58,022 nt of DNA from Flavobacteriales bacterium (GCA_013373595.1 JABXHO010000060.1:1-58022); one strand, 5' to 3'; shown: positions 7,972 to 18,200, counted from the first letter of the stretch. Numbers and translations are program-made. The notes: a model not told the origin generated them from the letters alone.

Positions 7972-8862
7972 ATGGGATTCAATAAACGATACCGCAGCCT
8001 GTTCAATATTGAAATTTTACATCACTATTTTTTAGATGAAGGAACAGAGGTGTACGGAGATGATCTGAGTGAATCTAAAATGGAGAAAAACCTGAGCTTG
8101 TACAAGCTTTCCGATTTTATGGATATCCGTCCCTCGAAAAAGACAGTGCAACTACTGCGCAATACACGATCCAGATTTACACAAACAAGAGTTGGCTTTC
8201 AAGTGGCAACAGCGGAAGATGAAGACGATAAGCCCTTCATTCCATTTTCGAATGACCTCCAGCTTGATTTTATCGCGACAATAAAAGATCCATTCTTCGA
8301 GAATTATACGAATATTACGATTGATCGCACTGCACCACTTTTCTTATCCAATCAGACGCCCTCCGATTCAATTGAAGAAACGGCTGTTCCTGTGCGCTTT
8401 TGCCTATTATCTGATTTTGAGACAAATCTTACGAACGGTGAAACACCGACTTTGCCCATGGTTGAGAAGCGCATCGATTTGGATGAAATTGGTTCCCGCG
8501 AATTACTAGGAATTTTCGCGATCATCCGTATTCATCTTAACGGAGAGGGCAGTGAAATTGACCTGTCAGATGGAGCAGGAGCATTCAATGGTACCTTACC
8601 AGAGGTCAATTGGATTTTCGAAAATAGAGCTACGACATGGAAGTACCATCGATCGAGTGATTCTGTTCAAGTGCACGCTTCTTCGGAAGAATTACCACTT
8701 ACAAAATATGGTTACATCACTGTGAAAGATGTCGACGAAAAGCAATATCCAAACCCATCGGTAAATATGATCTATAACGGAGAGGACGAGGTCTATAAAG
8801 ACAAAGGTGGTACGCCTGTACCAGAGGAAAAGACAAAAAAATATTCGAGAATATTCATTTAA
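7972..8862 (+). CDS. eCIS-associated protein of unknown function
   Basis: A 296-aa soluble protein without signal peptide or membrane segment, and no family that I recognise with confidence. It starts immediately after the stop codon of the cap gene and is followed after 36 bases by the sheath gene, so it is clearly part of the eCIS operon. The N terminus (KRYRSLFNIEILHHYFLDEG) is aromatic-rich. The middle is a beta-rich domain of about 200 residues with several D/N-containing turns, and the C-terminal tail is basic (KTKKYSRIFI). Position between cap and sheath suggests a structural part of the distal end, perhaps an adaptor linking cap, sheath and tube as described for AlgoCIS. This is inference, not homology. 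Confidence 0.6.
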   Translation: MGFNKRYRSLFNIEILHHYFLDEGTEVYGDDLSESKMEKNLSLYKLSDFMDIRPSKKTVQLLRNTRSRFTQTRVGFQVATAEDEDDKPFIPFSNDLQLDFIATIKDPFFENYTNITIDRTAPLFLSNQTPSDSIEETAVPVRFCLLSDFETNLTNGETPTLPMVEKRIDLDEIGSRELLGIFAIIRIHLNGEGSEIDLSDGAGAFNGTLPEVNWIFENRATTWKYHRSSDSVQVHASSEELPLTKYGYITVKDVDEKQYPNPSVNMIYNGEDEVYKDKGGTPVPEEKTKKYSRIFI

Positions 8863-8898
8863 CAAATAATCAATCAAGTACAAATCAACAATTAAATT

Positions 8899-11013
8899 AT
8901 GGCAAATTACAAAACACCGGGTGTTTACGTCGAGGAGATTTCCAAGTTTCCCCCTTCGGTAGCACAGGTAGAGACAGCAATTCCTGCTTTTATCGGATAT
9001 ACGGAGAAAGCGGAGAAACTAAACGGAGATTCGCTTCATTTGAAGCCAACAAGAATCACATCCCTCTTAGAGTACGAGACATTCTTTGGCTCCGCACAGC
9101 CTGAGACAATCAATGTAACGGTAGATGATACGGTAGATGATACAGACACTATCACGAATCGTACCTTGAAAGTACATCAACCCATATCGAAATCGCCATT
9201 CTTGATGTACTATTCGATGCAATTGTATTTTGCAAATGGTGGAGGTCCTTGTTACATTACATCAGTTGGACAATATGGAGAGAATGCATCACCGAAAAAG
9301 ACGCTGGTATTATCTACTGAGTTAACAGCAGGATTGACCGAAATAAACAAGGAGGATGAGCCAACATTATTGGTTTTTCCAGATGCTACAAGTATTTCTG
9401 GAACTACTGATTTCTATGATCTCTATGAGCAAGCACTCATGCAATGTAATAAGCTGCAAGATCGATTCACAATTATTGATACGAAACATTGTGATGAAAC
9501 TGCAGATCCGAAACCAGTTCAGGAATTAAGAGATGAAATTTCACTTGGGAAGGACTACCTGAAGTATGGAGCAGCTTATTATCCATTCCTACAGACCGTT
9601 CTTAACTATCGCTATGATGAGTCGAGTGTGGTTATTGAGCATATTCGCTCTACCCCCAATGCAGTACCTACGGCACTCAAAAACCTTGAAGGTATTGCAG
9701 GGGATATCGTTCACTTACCTGAAAATATATCTGTGAACCTACCTGATCAGTTGGATGCAATTCGAACAATTACCGTATCAGGTGATGATATTGGTGGAGC
9801 ACTGGGAAATCTAATCAAATTTATGGTTGATAAGTTTGATATGTATGGATCTCCTAAAGATATGGACGAAACCAATAGTGAATTGTTGCTCCCCGAACTT
9901 GAGGATGCGCTGGAATCATTGGAAACGCTGATTGCTATCAAAAATCAAATTGTAGATGATGCAACGTCAGTTGTAAATTCGATTACCGAAAATATTTCTC
10001 AGGTAAATGCTGTTGATAACGCATTAGGTGCAATCACGAATCGTTTTGATAATGGTACAAATGGAATTGAAACAGTCTATGACAATTTAGTAAAGCTTCA
10101 TACAAAGTTGACCAAGGATGATAAACCTTCGAAGTATGTGACTACAATATCATCTGGTGCTTCGAACATCATTGATGAACTAAAAAAATTAGTTGAAGTT
10201 TCAATAACAGGAGTATCTCCAAATGTAGTTTATGCATATACTACAGATGTATTTGGTGGTGCCCCATCGTTGGCAGATGATTTAGCAACCTTGATAGCAG
10301 CGGTAAATGCAGCTGATTTGGATGGTACCGACAAAGATAATGGGTATATGAATGGTCGAACTTTGGACCAGATTGTAGGAAAGGACAATACGATCTACAA
10401 TCAGATTAAAGTGGAAATCGACGCTCTTCCTTTAACCTTACCTCCATCAGCAGCAATGGCAGGAATTTATGCTAGAGTAGATGCTACCCGTGGTGTTTGG
10501 AAAGCGCCAGCAAATGTTGGATTGACTTATGTTATCAAGCCAGTTGTTCAAATCTCTCAAGATGACCAAGGAGATATGAATGTCGATACTGTTGGGGGAA
10601 AATCAATCAATGCGATTCGCACATTTACTGGAAAAGGAACACTCGTTTGGGGCGCTCGAACACTTTCTGGTAACGACAACGAATGGCGTTACATTAACGT
10701 TCGTCGTTTCTTCAACATGGTGGAAGAATCAGTTGGAAAAGCAACAGAGCAATTTGTGTTTGAAGGAAACGATGCAAGTACTTGGGTACGTGTTCGTGCA
10801 ATGATTGAAAACTTCTTGAATTTACAATGGAAAGCAGGTGCTTTGGCTGGAGCTAAGGCTGAACAAGCTTACTACGTGCGAGTTGGATTGGGACAAACAA
10901 TGACGGCTCAAGATATCCTGGAAGGAAGAATGATTATTGAAATTGGAATGGCTGCGGTACGTCCAGCAGAGTTCATTATCCTTCGTTTCTCTCACAAAAT
11001 GCAGGAAGCGTAA
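8899..11013 (+). CDS. eCIS contractile sheath protein with large insertion
   Basis: Polymerises around the tube and contracts to drive it into the target envelope. The N terminus (TPGVYVEEISKFPPSVAQV) and C-terminal half (LPPSAAMAGIYARVDATRG at 514 on, ARTLSGNDNEWRYINVRRF, then AEFIILRFSHKMQ) are canonical for phage/eCIS tail sheath proteins (Pvc2-4, Afp2-4). At 704 aa it is much longer than the ~350-480 aa of Afp/PVC sheaths. The extra length is a block at about residues 240-500, lacking sheath motifs, rich in D, N, V and T, and encoded by more AT-rich DNA. Only one sheath gene is present, whereas PVC/Afp have three. It is followed after 31 bases by the first tube gene. Confidence 0.95.
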   Translation: MANYKTPGVYVEEISKFPPSVAQVETAIPAFIGYTEKAEKLNGDSLHLKPTRITSLLEYETFFGSAQPETINVTVDDTVDDTDTITNRTLKVHQPISKSPFLMYYSMQLYFANGGGPCYITSVGQYGENASPKKTLVLSTELTAGLTEINKEDEPTLLVFPDATSISGTTDFYDLYEQALMQCNKLQDRFTIIDTKHCDETADPKPVQELRDEISLGKDYLKYGAAYYPFLQTVLNYRYDESSVVIEHIRSTPNAVPTALKNLEGIAGDIVHLPENISVNLPDQLDAIRTITVSGDDIGGALGNLIKFMVDKFDMYGSPKDMDETNSELLLPELEDALESLETLIAIKNQIVDDATSVVNSITENISQVNAVDNALGAITNRFDNGTNGIETVYDNLVKLHTKLTKDDKPSKYVTTISSGASNIIDELKKLVEVSITGVSPNVVYAYTTDVFGGAPSLADDLATLIAAVNAADLDGTDKDNGYMNGRTLDQIVGKDNTIYNQIKVEIDALPLTLPPSAAMAGIYARVDATRGVWKAPANVGLTYVIKPVVQISQDDQGDMNVDTVGGKSINAIRTFTGKGTLVWGARTLSGNDNEWRYINVRRFFNMVEESVGKATEQFVFEGNDASTWVRVRAMIENFLNLQWKAGALAGAKAEQAYYVRVGLGQTMTAQDILEGRMIIEIGMAAVRPAEFIILRFSHKMQEA

Positions 11014-11044
11014 TCAACTATTTAACTAATTAAAAAAGAAAAAA

Positions 11045-11482
11045 ATGAGCAATTCAGTATATCCATTGGTAACCTTCCGATTTGAAGTACAGTGGGGAGG
11101 AACCAAAATCGGCTTCACAGAAGTCTCGGGATTGGACGTAGAAACAGAAGTAATCGAATACCGTCATGGCGCTAGTCCAGTCCATAGTAAAATCAAAATG
11201 CCAGGAATGCAGAAGTATTCTAACATCACTCTGAAACGAGGAGTTTTTGCAAGTGATAATGAGTACTACGATTGGTGGAACACGGTTCAGTTAAATACGA
11301 TTGAACGTCGCGATATCACCATCAAACTGTTGAACGAAGATGGCGACCCTGTAATCACGTACAACGTGGCAAATGCTTGGCCAACAAAAGTGCAGTCGGC
11401 TAGTTTGAAAGCTGATTCAAGTGAAGCAGCAATTGAGTCGATGGAAATCGTTCATGAAGGATTAACAATCGTAAACGATTAA
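11045..11482 (+). CDS. eCIS inner tube protein (Pvc1/Afp1-like, gp19 family)
   Basis: Hcp-like subunit that stacks as hexamers to form the injected tube. The 145-aa sequence is canonical: N-terminal YPLVTFRFEVQWGGTKIGF, then EVSGLDVETEVIEYRHG, then KIKMPGMQKYSNITLKRG. These match the T4-like gp19/Pvc1 family at its usual length. No signal peptide or membrane segment. It sits between the sheath gene and a second, diverged tube gene. The main shaft is expected to be made of this protein because it carries the standard short loops. Confidence 0.96.
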   Translation: MSNSVYPLVTFRFEVQWGGTKIGFTEVSGLDVETEVIEYRHGASPVHSKIKMPGMQKYSNITLKRGVFASDNEYYDWWNTVQLNTIERRDITIKLLNEDGDPVITYNVANAWPTKVQSASLKADSSEAAIESMEIVHEGLTIVND

Positions 11483-11487
11483 GATAG

Positions 11488-11961
11488 ATGAGTTATTATC
11501 CACCTGTTGGTTTCCGTTTTAAGGTCAAATTTGAAGGACTCGATGATGAAGTGGGAGAAGATATTTACTTTCAGTCAGTCAGTGGGTTATCCGTAGATAT
11601 TGAAACGGAAGAATTTGCCGAGGGTGGAGAAAACCGCTTCAAACATAAGTTACCGGGGAGAACCAAGTTTCCGAACTTGGTTCTCAAACGGGGCTTACTG
11701 CGGACATCAGGATTGATCAAATGGTGTGAAAATGCCTTCGAAAGCTTTGAGTTCAAACCGCTAGACCTAACGATTTCTTTGTACAGCTCCGAAGGAGAAA
11801 AGAAAAAAGAAGAAATCAAGCCCATCGTGACATGGAAAATCACTCACGCAATCCCCGTAAAGTGGGCAGTCGACGATTTGAATGCTCAAGAAAGTAAAAT
11901 TCTGATGGAAACATTGGAACTGTCCTACAACTATTTTAAAGTCCAAGTAGATGCCAATTGA
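11488..11961 (+). CDS. eCIS tube initiator protein (Pvc5/Afp5-like, gp19 family)
   Basis: Second member of the T4-like gp19 tube family, 157 aa. It shares the pattern of the first (YYPPVGFRFKVKFEG, SVSGLSVDIETEEFAEGG, KLPGRTKFPNLVLKRG) but has longer loops, including a charged GEKKKEEIKP stretch. In Afp/PVC, Pvc5-type proteins form the first hexameric ring(s) next to the baseplate and adapt the spike to the shaft; the same role is inferred here. It starts five bases after the first tube gene. Its 3' end overlaps the next, very small gene by 11 bases. Confidence 0.9.
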   Translation: MSYYPPVGFRFKVKFEGLDDEVGEDIYFQSVSGLSVDIETEEFAEGGENRFKHKLPGRTKFPNLVLKRGLLRTSGLIKWCENAFESFEFKPLDLTISLYSSEGEKKKEEIKPIVTWKITHAIPVKWAVDDLNAQESKILMETLELSYNYFKVQVDAN

Positions 11962-12103
11962 AATTAAGGAATTGCATATCAAGATCAATGTGAAAGAGGG
12001 GGGACAAAAATCCGCTAGTTCTGGTAATGAGGGAAAAGGTGAACTCGTTCAAGAGTGTCTTGATCAGGTAATGAAGGTGTTAAAAAATAAAGACGAAAGG
12101 TAG
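11951..12103 (+). CDS. Small eCIS protein, DUF5908 family
   Basis: A 50-aa frame starting with ATG 11951, 11 bases before the stop of the tube-initiator gene, and ending TAG at 12101-12103, five bases before the next start. The product begins MPIEIKELHIKINVKE, the hallmark start of the DUF5908 family found between tube and LysM genes in eCIS loci. A Gly/Ser/Lys linker and a helical tail (LVQECLDQVMKVLKN) follow. The position, overlap coupling and N-terminal motif make it a real gene although very short. Its role in the particle is not known; by position it may be a baseplate or tube accessory. Confidence 0.82.
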   Translation: MPIEIKELHIKINVKEGGQKSASSGNEGKGELVQECLDQVMKVLKNKDER

Positions 12104-12108
12104 AAAGC

Positions 12109-12810
12109 ATGGCGCAAGATGGAAAACTTCAAAAATTGATGATTCGGGCGTTTAGCGATCCAAAGTTTGAATCAGAGCTGTTTCTCACGGATGATAAAAA
12201 ACCGTACGAAGTGGCCATTAATCCTGAGTCGTACTCGCTCAATTTTAAATCGGAATACGCGATCGAAAATGCTTCGGGATCAAGTAAAGGTGGGGTTAAG
12301 TTTCACCGTTCCTTACCCGAGAATTTAACGCTGGATTTCTTGTTTGATCGCACCGGAGTTTTTAAAGATTCTCCTCCGCAGGAAAATGGGGTGATTGATG
12401 ATATCAAAGAGTTCAAGAAAATAACCTACGAATTCAATGGTGACATCCATAGTCCGAACTACTTGAAAGTGTCATGGGGCGATTTACTGTTTCAGTGCGT
12501 GGTGACCGAGTTAAATATTGAATACAAACTATTCAATTCAAACGGAAAGCCAATTCGAGCGAATGTTAAAACAACACTAAAAAATACAGTTGCTGAAGCG
12601 GAACGTGCAGCAAGAGAAAAAAAGTCTTCGCCCGATCTTACACACTACCGAATTGTGAAAGAAGGCGACAACTTACCATTGATGACACATCGCATTTACG
12701 GAGATCCAAAGTATTACCTCGAAGTGGCAAGAGTGAATGGCTTAACCAACTTTCGAAAATTGACACCAGGTCAAAAAATCGTGTTTCCACCCATTGAAAA
12801 AACAACATAA
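12109..12810 (+). CDS. eCIS LysM-containing tube/baseplate protein (Pvc7/Afp7-like)
   Basis: Predicted component joining the tube base to spike and baseplate (T4 gp53/Pvc7-like), 233 aa. The N-terminal ~165 residues are beta-rich with EVAINPESYSLNFKSEYAI, typical of this family. The C terminus (about 178-230) is a LysM fold: YRIVKEGDNLPLMTHRIYGD, then VNGLTNFRKLTPGQKIVFPP. In eCIS and phage baseplates this LysM is used for protein-protein assembly rather than periplasmic peptidoglycan binding, consistent with no signal peptide. It ends directly before the spike gene start (12811). Confidence 0.92.
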   Translation: MAQDGKLQKLMIRAFSDPKFESELFLTDDKKPYEVAINPESYSLNFKSEYAIENASGSSKGGVKFHRSLPENLTLDFLFDRTGVFKDSPPQENGVIDDIKEFKKITYEFNGDIHSPNYLKVSWGDLLFQCVVTELNIEYKLFNSNGKPIRANVKTTLKNTVAEAERAAREKKSSPDLTHYRIVKEGDNLPLMTHRIYGDPKYYLEVARVNGLTNFRKLTPGQKIVFPPIEKTT

Positions 12811-14556
12811 ATGAACAACAGCGGAGTTATACAAACAAGCAGCAATCCAGATTTGGTAACCTTCACCGTATTGGTGGAAGGAAATCCCATTTCAGGTGCT
12901 GAACACGTACATTCCGTATCAATTGCCAAGGAAATCAACCGAATTCCAACCGCAACGATTGTGGTTAGTGACGGTGACACGGCATCGCAAGATTTCTCCT
13001 TGAGTAATGAAGACTTGTTAATTCCCGGAAAGAAGATTGAAATTAAGGCGGGCTACCATTCGGATGAAGAAACCGTTTTCAAAGGAATCATCATCAAACA
13101 CAACATTAAGATTCGCAAGAACTCGTCAATGCTCATTATTGAATGTAAAGATGAAGCAGTCAAAATGACCGTGGGGCGCAAGTCAGCCTACTTTTACGAT
13201 AGTAAAGACAGCGACATCTTCGAAGATATTATAGGAACTTATTCCTTATCGAAAGATGTTGAGGCAACTCAATTCGAACACAAAGAACTCGTGCAATACA
13301 ATGCAACGGATTGGGACTTTGTGCTCTCTCGAGCGCAGGCAAATGGAAAATTATGCATTGCTGACGACGGAAAATTGACGATCGCGAAACCAGATCTTGG
13401 GCAATCCGAAGTGGAAACCATTGCATATGGAAGTACCATGCTGGATTTCGATGGGGAAATTGACGCCCGTCATCAGTTGAAGAAAGTCACTTCGTATAGT
13501 TGGAATCAGGCCGATCAGAAGATTGTGGAAGCAGAGGGGAAAGATCCCTCGGTAAGCCTAAACGGAAATCTGTCAAGTGGTGATCTCGCAAAGGTGATTG
13601 AACTGGATAATTTGCAATTGCGGCATGGCGGAAATCTCGACGAAAAGGAATTACAAGACTGGTCGGATGCGACAATGCTCTACCAACAACTGTCAAAAGT
13701 TAGAGGAAGAGTCAAATTTCAAGGAATTGCAGGAGTGAAACCCAATACAACGCTGAAATTGGAAGGCGTTGGAGAGCGCTTCAATGGGAAAATTTATGTG
13801 ACGGGCGTGTTGCATACCATTAGCGATGGAAATTGGACGGTTGATGCACAGTTCGGCTTAGATCCAAAATGGTTTTCAGAGAGTTTTGAAATCAATACAC
13901 CACCAGCTTCGGGATTGTTGCCAGCAATAAAAGGCTTGCATGTTGGAATCGTATCTCAGTTAGAGGAAGATCCAGATGGAGAGGACCGAATCTTAGTAAA
14001 CCTGCCTATTGTCGATGGCGATAAAAAAGGAATTTGGTGCCGCGTTGCAACCCTAGACGCAGGGAACAAACGAGGTTCTTTTTTCAGACCTGAAATCAAG
14101 GATGAAGTGATTGTTGGGTTTATCAACGAAGATCCAAATGATCCAGTAGTGTTAGGAATGCTTCACAGCAGCGCAAAACCTGCGCCAATTGTGGCAGCAG
14201 ACGATAATCACGAAAAAGGCTTTGTGACGCGAAGTGAAATGAAACTGATGTTCGATGATGATAAAGTGTCGGTGACAATTGAAACGCCTGCCGGGAAAAA
14301 ATTTACGATGGATGAAGACGCAGATGTGATTACAATTGAAGATGACCATTCGAATGTCATCACAATGGATAGTAACGGAATAACGATTGAAAGTGCAGGA
14401 GATATTGGCATCAAAGCAACAGGAGATGTGAATGTAGAAGGAATGAATGTGGGCATCACAGCCAACGCTGAATTCAAAGCGGAAGGATCTGCAGGAGCGG
14501 AAGTGTCAACGAGCGCAATCGCCGTGTTAAAAGGTTCATTAGTTCAAATAAACTAG
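12811..14556 (+). CDS. eCIS spike protein, VgrG-like (Pvc8/Afp8)
   Basis: Trimeric central spike of the baseplate, 581 aa. The N-terminal ~370 residues are a gp27/phage late-control-D-like hub (HVHSVSIAKEINRIPTATIV early on). An OB-fold gp5-like domain follows at about 375-465 (KGLHVGIVSQLEEDPDGEDR, then WCRVATLDAG, then NDPVVLGMLHS). The C terminus is a repetitive beta-helix needle, with alternating short strands such as ITMDSNGITIESAGDIGIKA. It lacks a C-terminal effector extension. It is followed by the PAAR tip gene after five bases, and the two should assemble as spike plus tip. No lysozyme domain is visible. Confidence 0.95.
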   Translation: MNNSGVIQTSSNPDLVTFTVLVEGNPISGAEHVHSVSIAKEINRIPTATIVVSDGDTASQDFSLSNEDLLIPGKKIEIKAGYHSDEETVFKGIIIKHNIKIRKNSSMLIIECKDEAVKMTVGRKSAYFYDSKDSDIFEDIIGTYSLSKDVEATQFEHKELVQYNATDWDFVLSRAQANGKLCIADDGKLTIAKPDLGQSEVETIAYGSTMLDFDGEIDARHQLKKVTSYSWNQADQKIVEAEGKDPSVSLNGNLSSGDLAKVIELDNLQLRHGGNLDEKELQDWSDATMLYQQLSKVRGRVKFQGIAGVKPNTTLKLEGVGERFNGKIYVTGVLHTISDGNWTVDAQFGLDPKWFSESFEINTPPASGLLPAIKGLHVGIVSQLEEDPDGEDRILVNLPIVDGDKKGIWCRVATLDAGNKRGSFFRPEIKDEVIVGFINEDPNDPVVLGMLHSSAKPAPIVAADDNHEKGFVTRSEMKLMFDDDKVSVTIETPAGKKFTMDEDADVITIEDDHSNVITMDSNGITIESAGDIGIKATGDVNVEGMNVGITANAEFKAEGSAGAEVSTSAIAVLKGSLVQIN

Positions 14557-14561
14557 AAAAA

Positions 14562-14852
14562 ATGGGAGCACCAGCAGCAAGAATAAATGATATGCATGTT
14601 TGTCCAATGGTAACGGGAACGGTTCCGCACGTCGGAGGTCCAATTTTACCACCCGGAGAACCAACGGTACTTATTGGGGGAATGCCTGCAGCAAAAGTAG
14701 GGGACATGGCAACATGCACAGGGCCGCCCGATTCTATTGTGACAGGATCAGGAACGGTGCTTATTGGCGGAATGCCTGCAGCGAGAATGGGAGATTCAAC
14801 TGCACATGGAGGAACAATTGTTTTGGGAGAACCAACAGTATTAATAGGCTAA
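14562..14852 (+). CDS. PAAR-domain spike tip protein (Pvc10-like)
   Basis: Caps the VgrG-like trimer and sharpens the spike. The 96-aa protein is a single PAAR domain: the PAAR tetrapeptide occurs at residues 4-7 and again near 73-76, with repeated GEPTVLIGGMPAAKVGD / GTVLIGGMPAARMGD strands. His12 and Cys14, with Cys48 and His79, are plausible zinc ligands. There is no N- or C-terminal toxin extension, so this tip is purely structural. It is followed by the gp25-like gene with a two-base gap. Confidence 0.96.
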   Translation: MGAPAARINDMHVCPMVTGTVPHVGGPILPPGEPTVLIGGMPAAKVGDMATCTGPPDSIVTGSGTVLIGGMPAARMGDSTAHGGTIVLGEPTVLIG

Positions 14853-14854
14853 TT

Positions 14855-15265
14855 ATGGAAAATTTCACATCATTTTTAGGAACAGGCTGGAGCTTTCCAC
14901 CACGATTCGAGAAGCGTACAAATAAGGTCGCTCTGGTTTCCGATGAAGAAGATATTCATGAAAGCTTGATGATTTTGCTTTCTACGCGTCCTGGTGAACG
15001 TGTGATGAATCCGCTGTATGGATGCAACTTGGATGATCTCATCTTTTCTCCACTCAACTTGACGCTCAAAACCTATGTGGCCAACTTAATTGAAACGGCC
15101 ATCCTTTATTTCGAGCCAAGAATTGACCTAGACAAAGTACAGATTAGTGAAAATGATGACCTCGAAGGAGAATTACTGATTGAGCTCAATTACCGAATTC
15201 GATCTACAAATACACGAAGAAACCTTGTGTATCCATTCTACCGCGGTGAGGCAACAGATATTTAA
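14855..15265 (+). CDS. Baseplate gp25-like protein (Pvc9/Afp9)
   Basis: Sheath initiator of the baseplate, homologous to T4 gp25 and TssE. I take ATG 14855 as start: the 136-aa product then begins MENFTSFLGTGWSFPP, the typical family N terminus, two bases after the PAAR stop. A much longer in-frame extension overlaps the PAAR gene and is rejected. Conserved features are the VSDEEDIHESLMILLSTRPGER motif region (residues about 28-49) and the EPRI segment near 90. In contractile systems this protein templates sheath assembly by strand exchange. Confidence 0.93.
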   Translation: MENFTSFLGTGWSFPPRFEKRTNKVALVSDEEDIHESLMILLSTRPGERVMNPLYGCNLDDLIFSPLNLTLKTYVANLIETAILYFEPRIDLDKVQISENDDLEGELLIELNYRIRSTNTRRNLVYPFYRGEATDI

Positions 15266-15277
15266 AAACATCAGTAG

Positions 15278-18200
15278 ATGAGCGAAAAGTGCAATACAAT
15301 TACCGGCGTTCTTCAGCGAAAAGGAACAGATCAACTCTTGCGAAATAAGCCTGAGTTAGATCCTACTTCTGTTCAGTTGATGGATTTTGGCGTGGAGGAA
15401 TGGATGAAGTTTGCATACAACTTCGCAAAGCACGTAAACTACTTCAGCGAGGAAAACAGTAAAGTTTCGGATGGAGATTGGCAAAGTTTCTTCAAAGACA
15501 ATGATGATTTAGAGGAACTGTTAGAAAATTTGGATGAATCAAATAATTTGACTCCACACTTAACGCTATTCATCTGTTTTTTACGTCTGCTTGATTTTTC
15601 TAAGGATAGATTCAATAAGATTACCAAGCGCCACCTTGATTTCTTCTACTCCGAAGTGCTTAAAATTGATCGAATTCCTGCGCAAAGTGATAGCGCTTAC
15701 GTAGTATTTGAACTCGCAAAAAGTTTTGATCAACAGAAATTGGAGAAAGGTCTCGGACTCGATGGAGGAAAAGATGCCAACGGTCAACAACGTATTTACG
15801 AGTTGACTGAGGAGTTGGCGGCGAATAAAATTGAGGTCGCTCAACTGAAAAATCTATATTATCATCCAAATGACGGAGATGATCCAGGAGGGGATTATTA
15901 CATGCGCTCTTCGAGTGTAGCGAATTCATTAGACGGTCAGGGTGAAGAACTTCCAGAGGAAGATCCGTCGTGGCTTCCATTTGGGTACTTCCAAGATGAA
16001 ACGGACCCTAATAAAGTTCTGGAGAACCCGTCGCTTCAAAAAGCAACGGTTGGATTCGCTGTGGCAGCCGAAGTTCTCAATTTATCGGAAGGGGAACGAC
16101 ACATCCAGTTTACAATTGATTTCGAACAGTCGTTTGCAGATCCAGACTCTCCTGAAGCTCCTACTTACGAGGAGTTAATGCAATCCATACAGGTATTTTA
16201 TACCGCTGAAAAGAAATGGGTAGGCCCGATTCGTTTAGTGGAGGCTGCATCAGACGATTTAATCTATAAAACGAATGTCGCAGACAATCAAGCCAAGCTT
16301 TACGTGAAGTTGGATTACAAGGATTATGCGACAGCAGCATACAATCAAGAGATTCACCTTGAAAATTATGATTGTGATGCACCCGTTTTTCGATTCATTA
16401 TTGACGTGAATTCTGAGGCAGGGGCTAAAGTGTATAAGGCATTTTCCAAAACGATTTCAGGCTTGGAGGTGAATGTCCTAGTGGAAGGAATGCGACAGTT
16501 GGTATTGGATTCTGATATCGGAAAACTCAACCCAACGAAGCCGATGTATCCTTTCTCAACAACTCCTGTTGTAGGGTCAAACTTAGTGATCGATCACAAT
16601 GAAATTTTCAGTAAGAATTGGTCTTCGGTTGAAGCGCAAATTCGATGGCAAAATACACCGTCAGTTGGATTTAAAAAATGGTATGAAGCCTATCAAAATA
16701 AACTCATTGGTAATATTTCAGGTCATGTTTACAGTAATTCTCAAACACCTGAATTTGCAGAGGAAATTGTCAAGGTAGATGGTCAACAAGAGGGAGAAGA
16801 ACAAGAACGAATGATTTCGGTACGTACCTTGAATTCAGCAGGGAATGATCCAATTGTTTCAGGCGATACGTATTTCGAAGCAACAAAATACGTGAAATCC
16901 AATAATCAATGGAAACTTGCAGAAAACAACACAGGACAAACAAAAGTAGCGCTGTTTCAAGATGCTACTACCGATGGTGTAGAGGATGGGATTGATTATG
17001 AGTGTGTCTTTTCAGTTGTGAATCCAGCCAGTTCGGGTGATTCAGCTGGACCAATTCGACTTTCATTGAACACATCTTTCTTACATGATATGTATCCGCA
17101 GTTGTACGCAATTGCCTTATCCAGCGAAGATAAAAATCTACTGATTCCGAATAAACCATACACGCCTTTTTGTCAAGAAATCATTGTCAGCTATGCGGCG
17201 AGCGAGTCCATTTCGTTGGGTGGAAGCTCAGAAGAAGAGTTTGAAGGGCGAAAAATAACATTGTTTCATGAACTTCCGTTTGGTCAAACCATCGAACACG
17301 ATTACCTCCGATCACTTCACAATGCGCAAACGAAAAAATGCTCTTTGGCGCCTCGAATTAAACGAGGAGGGGAATTGTACATTGGGTTAGAAAATGTGGT
17401 CAACTTGCAAACAGTTTCTTTGTACGTTCAACTACTCGAAGGAAGTGAAAATCCGTTGGCCGAGTCGTTTGATGCTGAAGGAGTAACATGGGAAGTACTG
17501 TGCTCTGATTTTTGGCAAAAACTGAATTCCACCGCAATCAAGATGAACGAAATTGATAACTTCCTTGATTCAGGATTGGTTCGTCTTGAGATTCCCAAAA
17601 ATGCAACTGCTGATAATCGACAGCTAGACAAAGGTCTCGTATGGATCAAAGCGGTGATGCCGAAATCTTATGATGCCGTATGTCGTGTTTTGGACATCAA
17701 GGCGCAGGGAGCAATGGCAACGTTTGTTGATAATGACAACGAATTATCGCATTTGGAAAATGGTCTTCCTGCTGAAACGATTGCCAAATTGGAGGAGCGT
17801 TTATCCTCAGTAAAATCGGTAGTTCAGCCGTATAACTCATTTGGAGGTAAACCTACAGAAAATGATGCATTGTACTACAAGCGGGTGAGTGAACGTCTTC
17901 GCCACAAGAATAGAGCAATCATGCTGTGGGACTACGAGAGCATTGTTCTTCAAGAGTTCCCAGACATTTATCGGGTAAAATGCCTTAATCACACGAACGC
18001 AAAGTCGTATTTGGCCGCGGGATGTGTAACATTGGTGGTGGTTCCTGATACGGTAAATAAGAATTTGTTCAATATTCTTCAACCCCGAGTGAGCACTGCT
18101 TATCTGAATAAAATCAAAAAGTACGTTTCAAAATTGACTTCACTACACGTAAACCTTGATGTGATTAATCCAGAGTATCAGGAAGTAAAGATCATCATCG

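Noticed and set aside
14600-14854. N-terminal extension of the gp25-like protein over the PAAR gene
   Set aside because: It lies in another frame of a clear PAAR gene, and the gp25 family starts at MENFTSFLGTGW.
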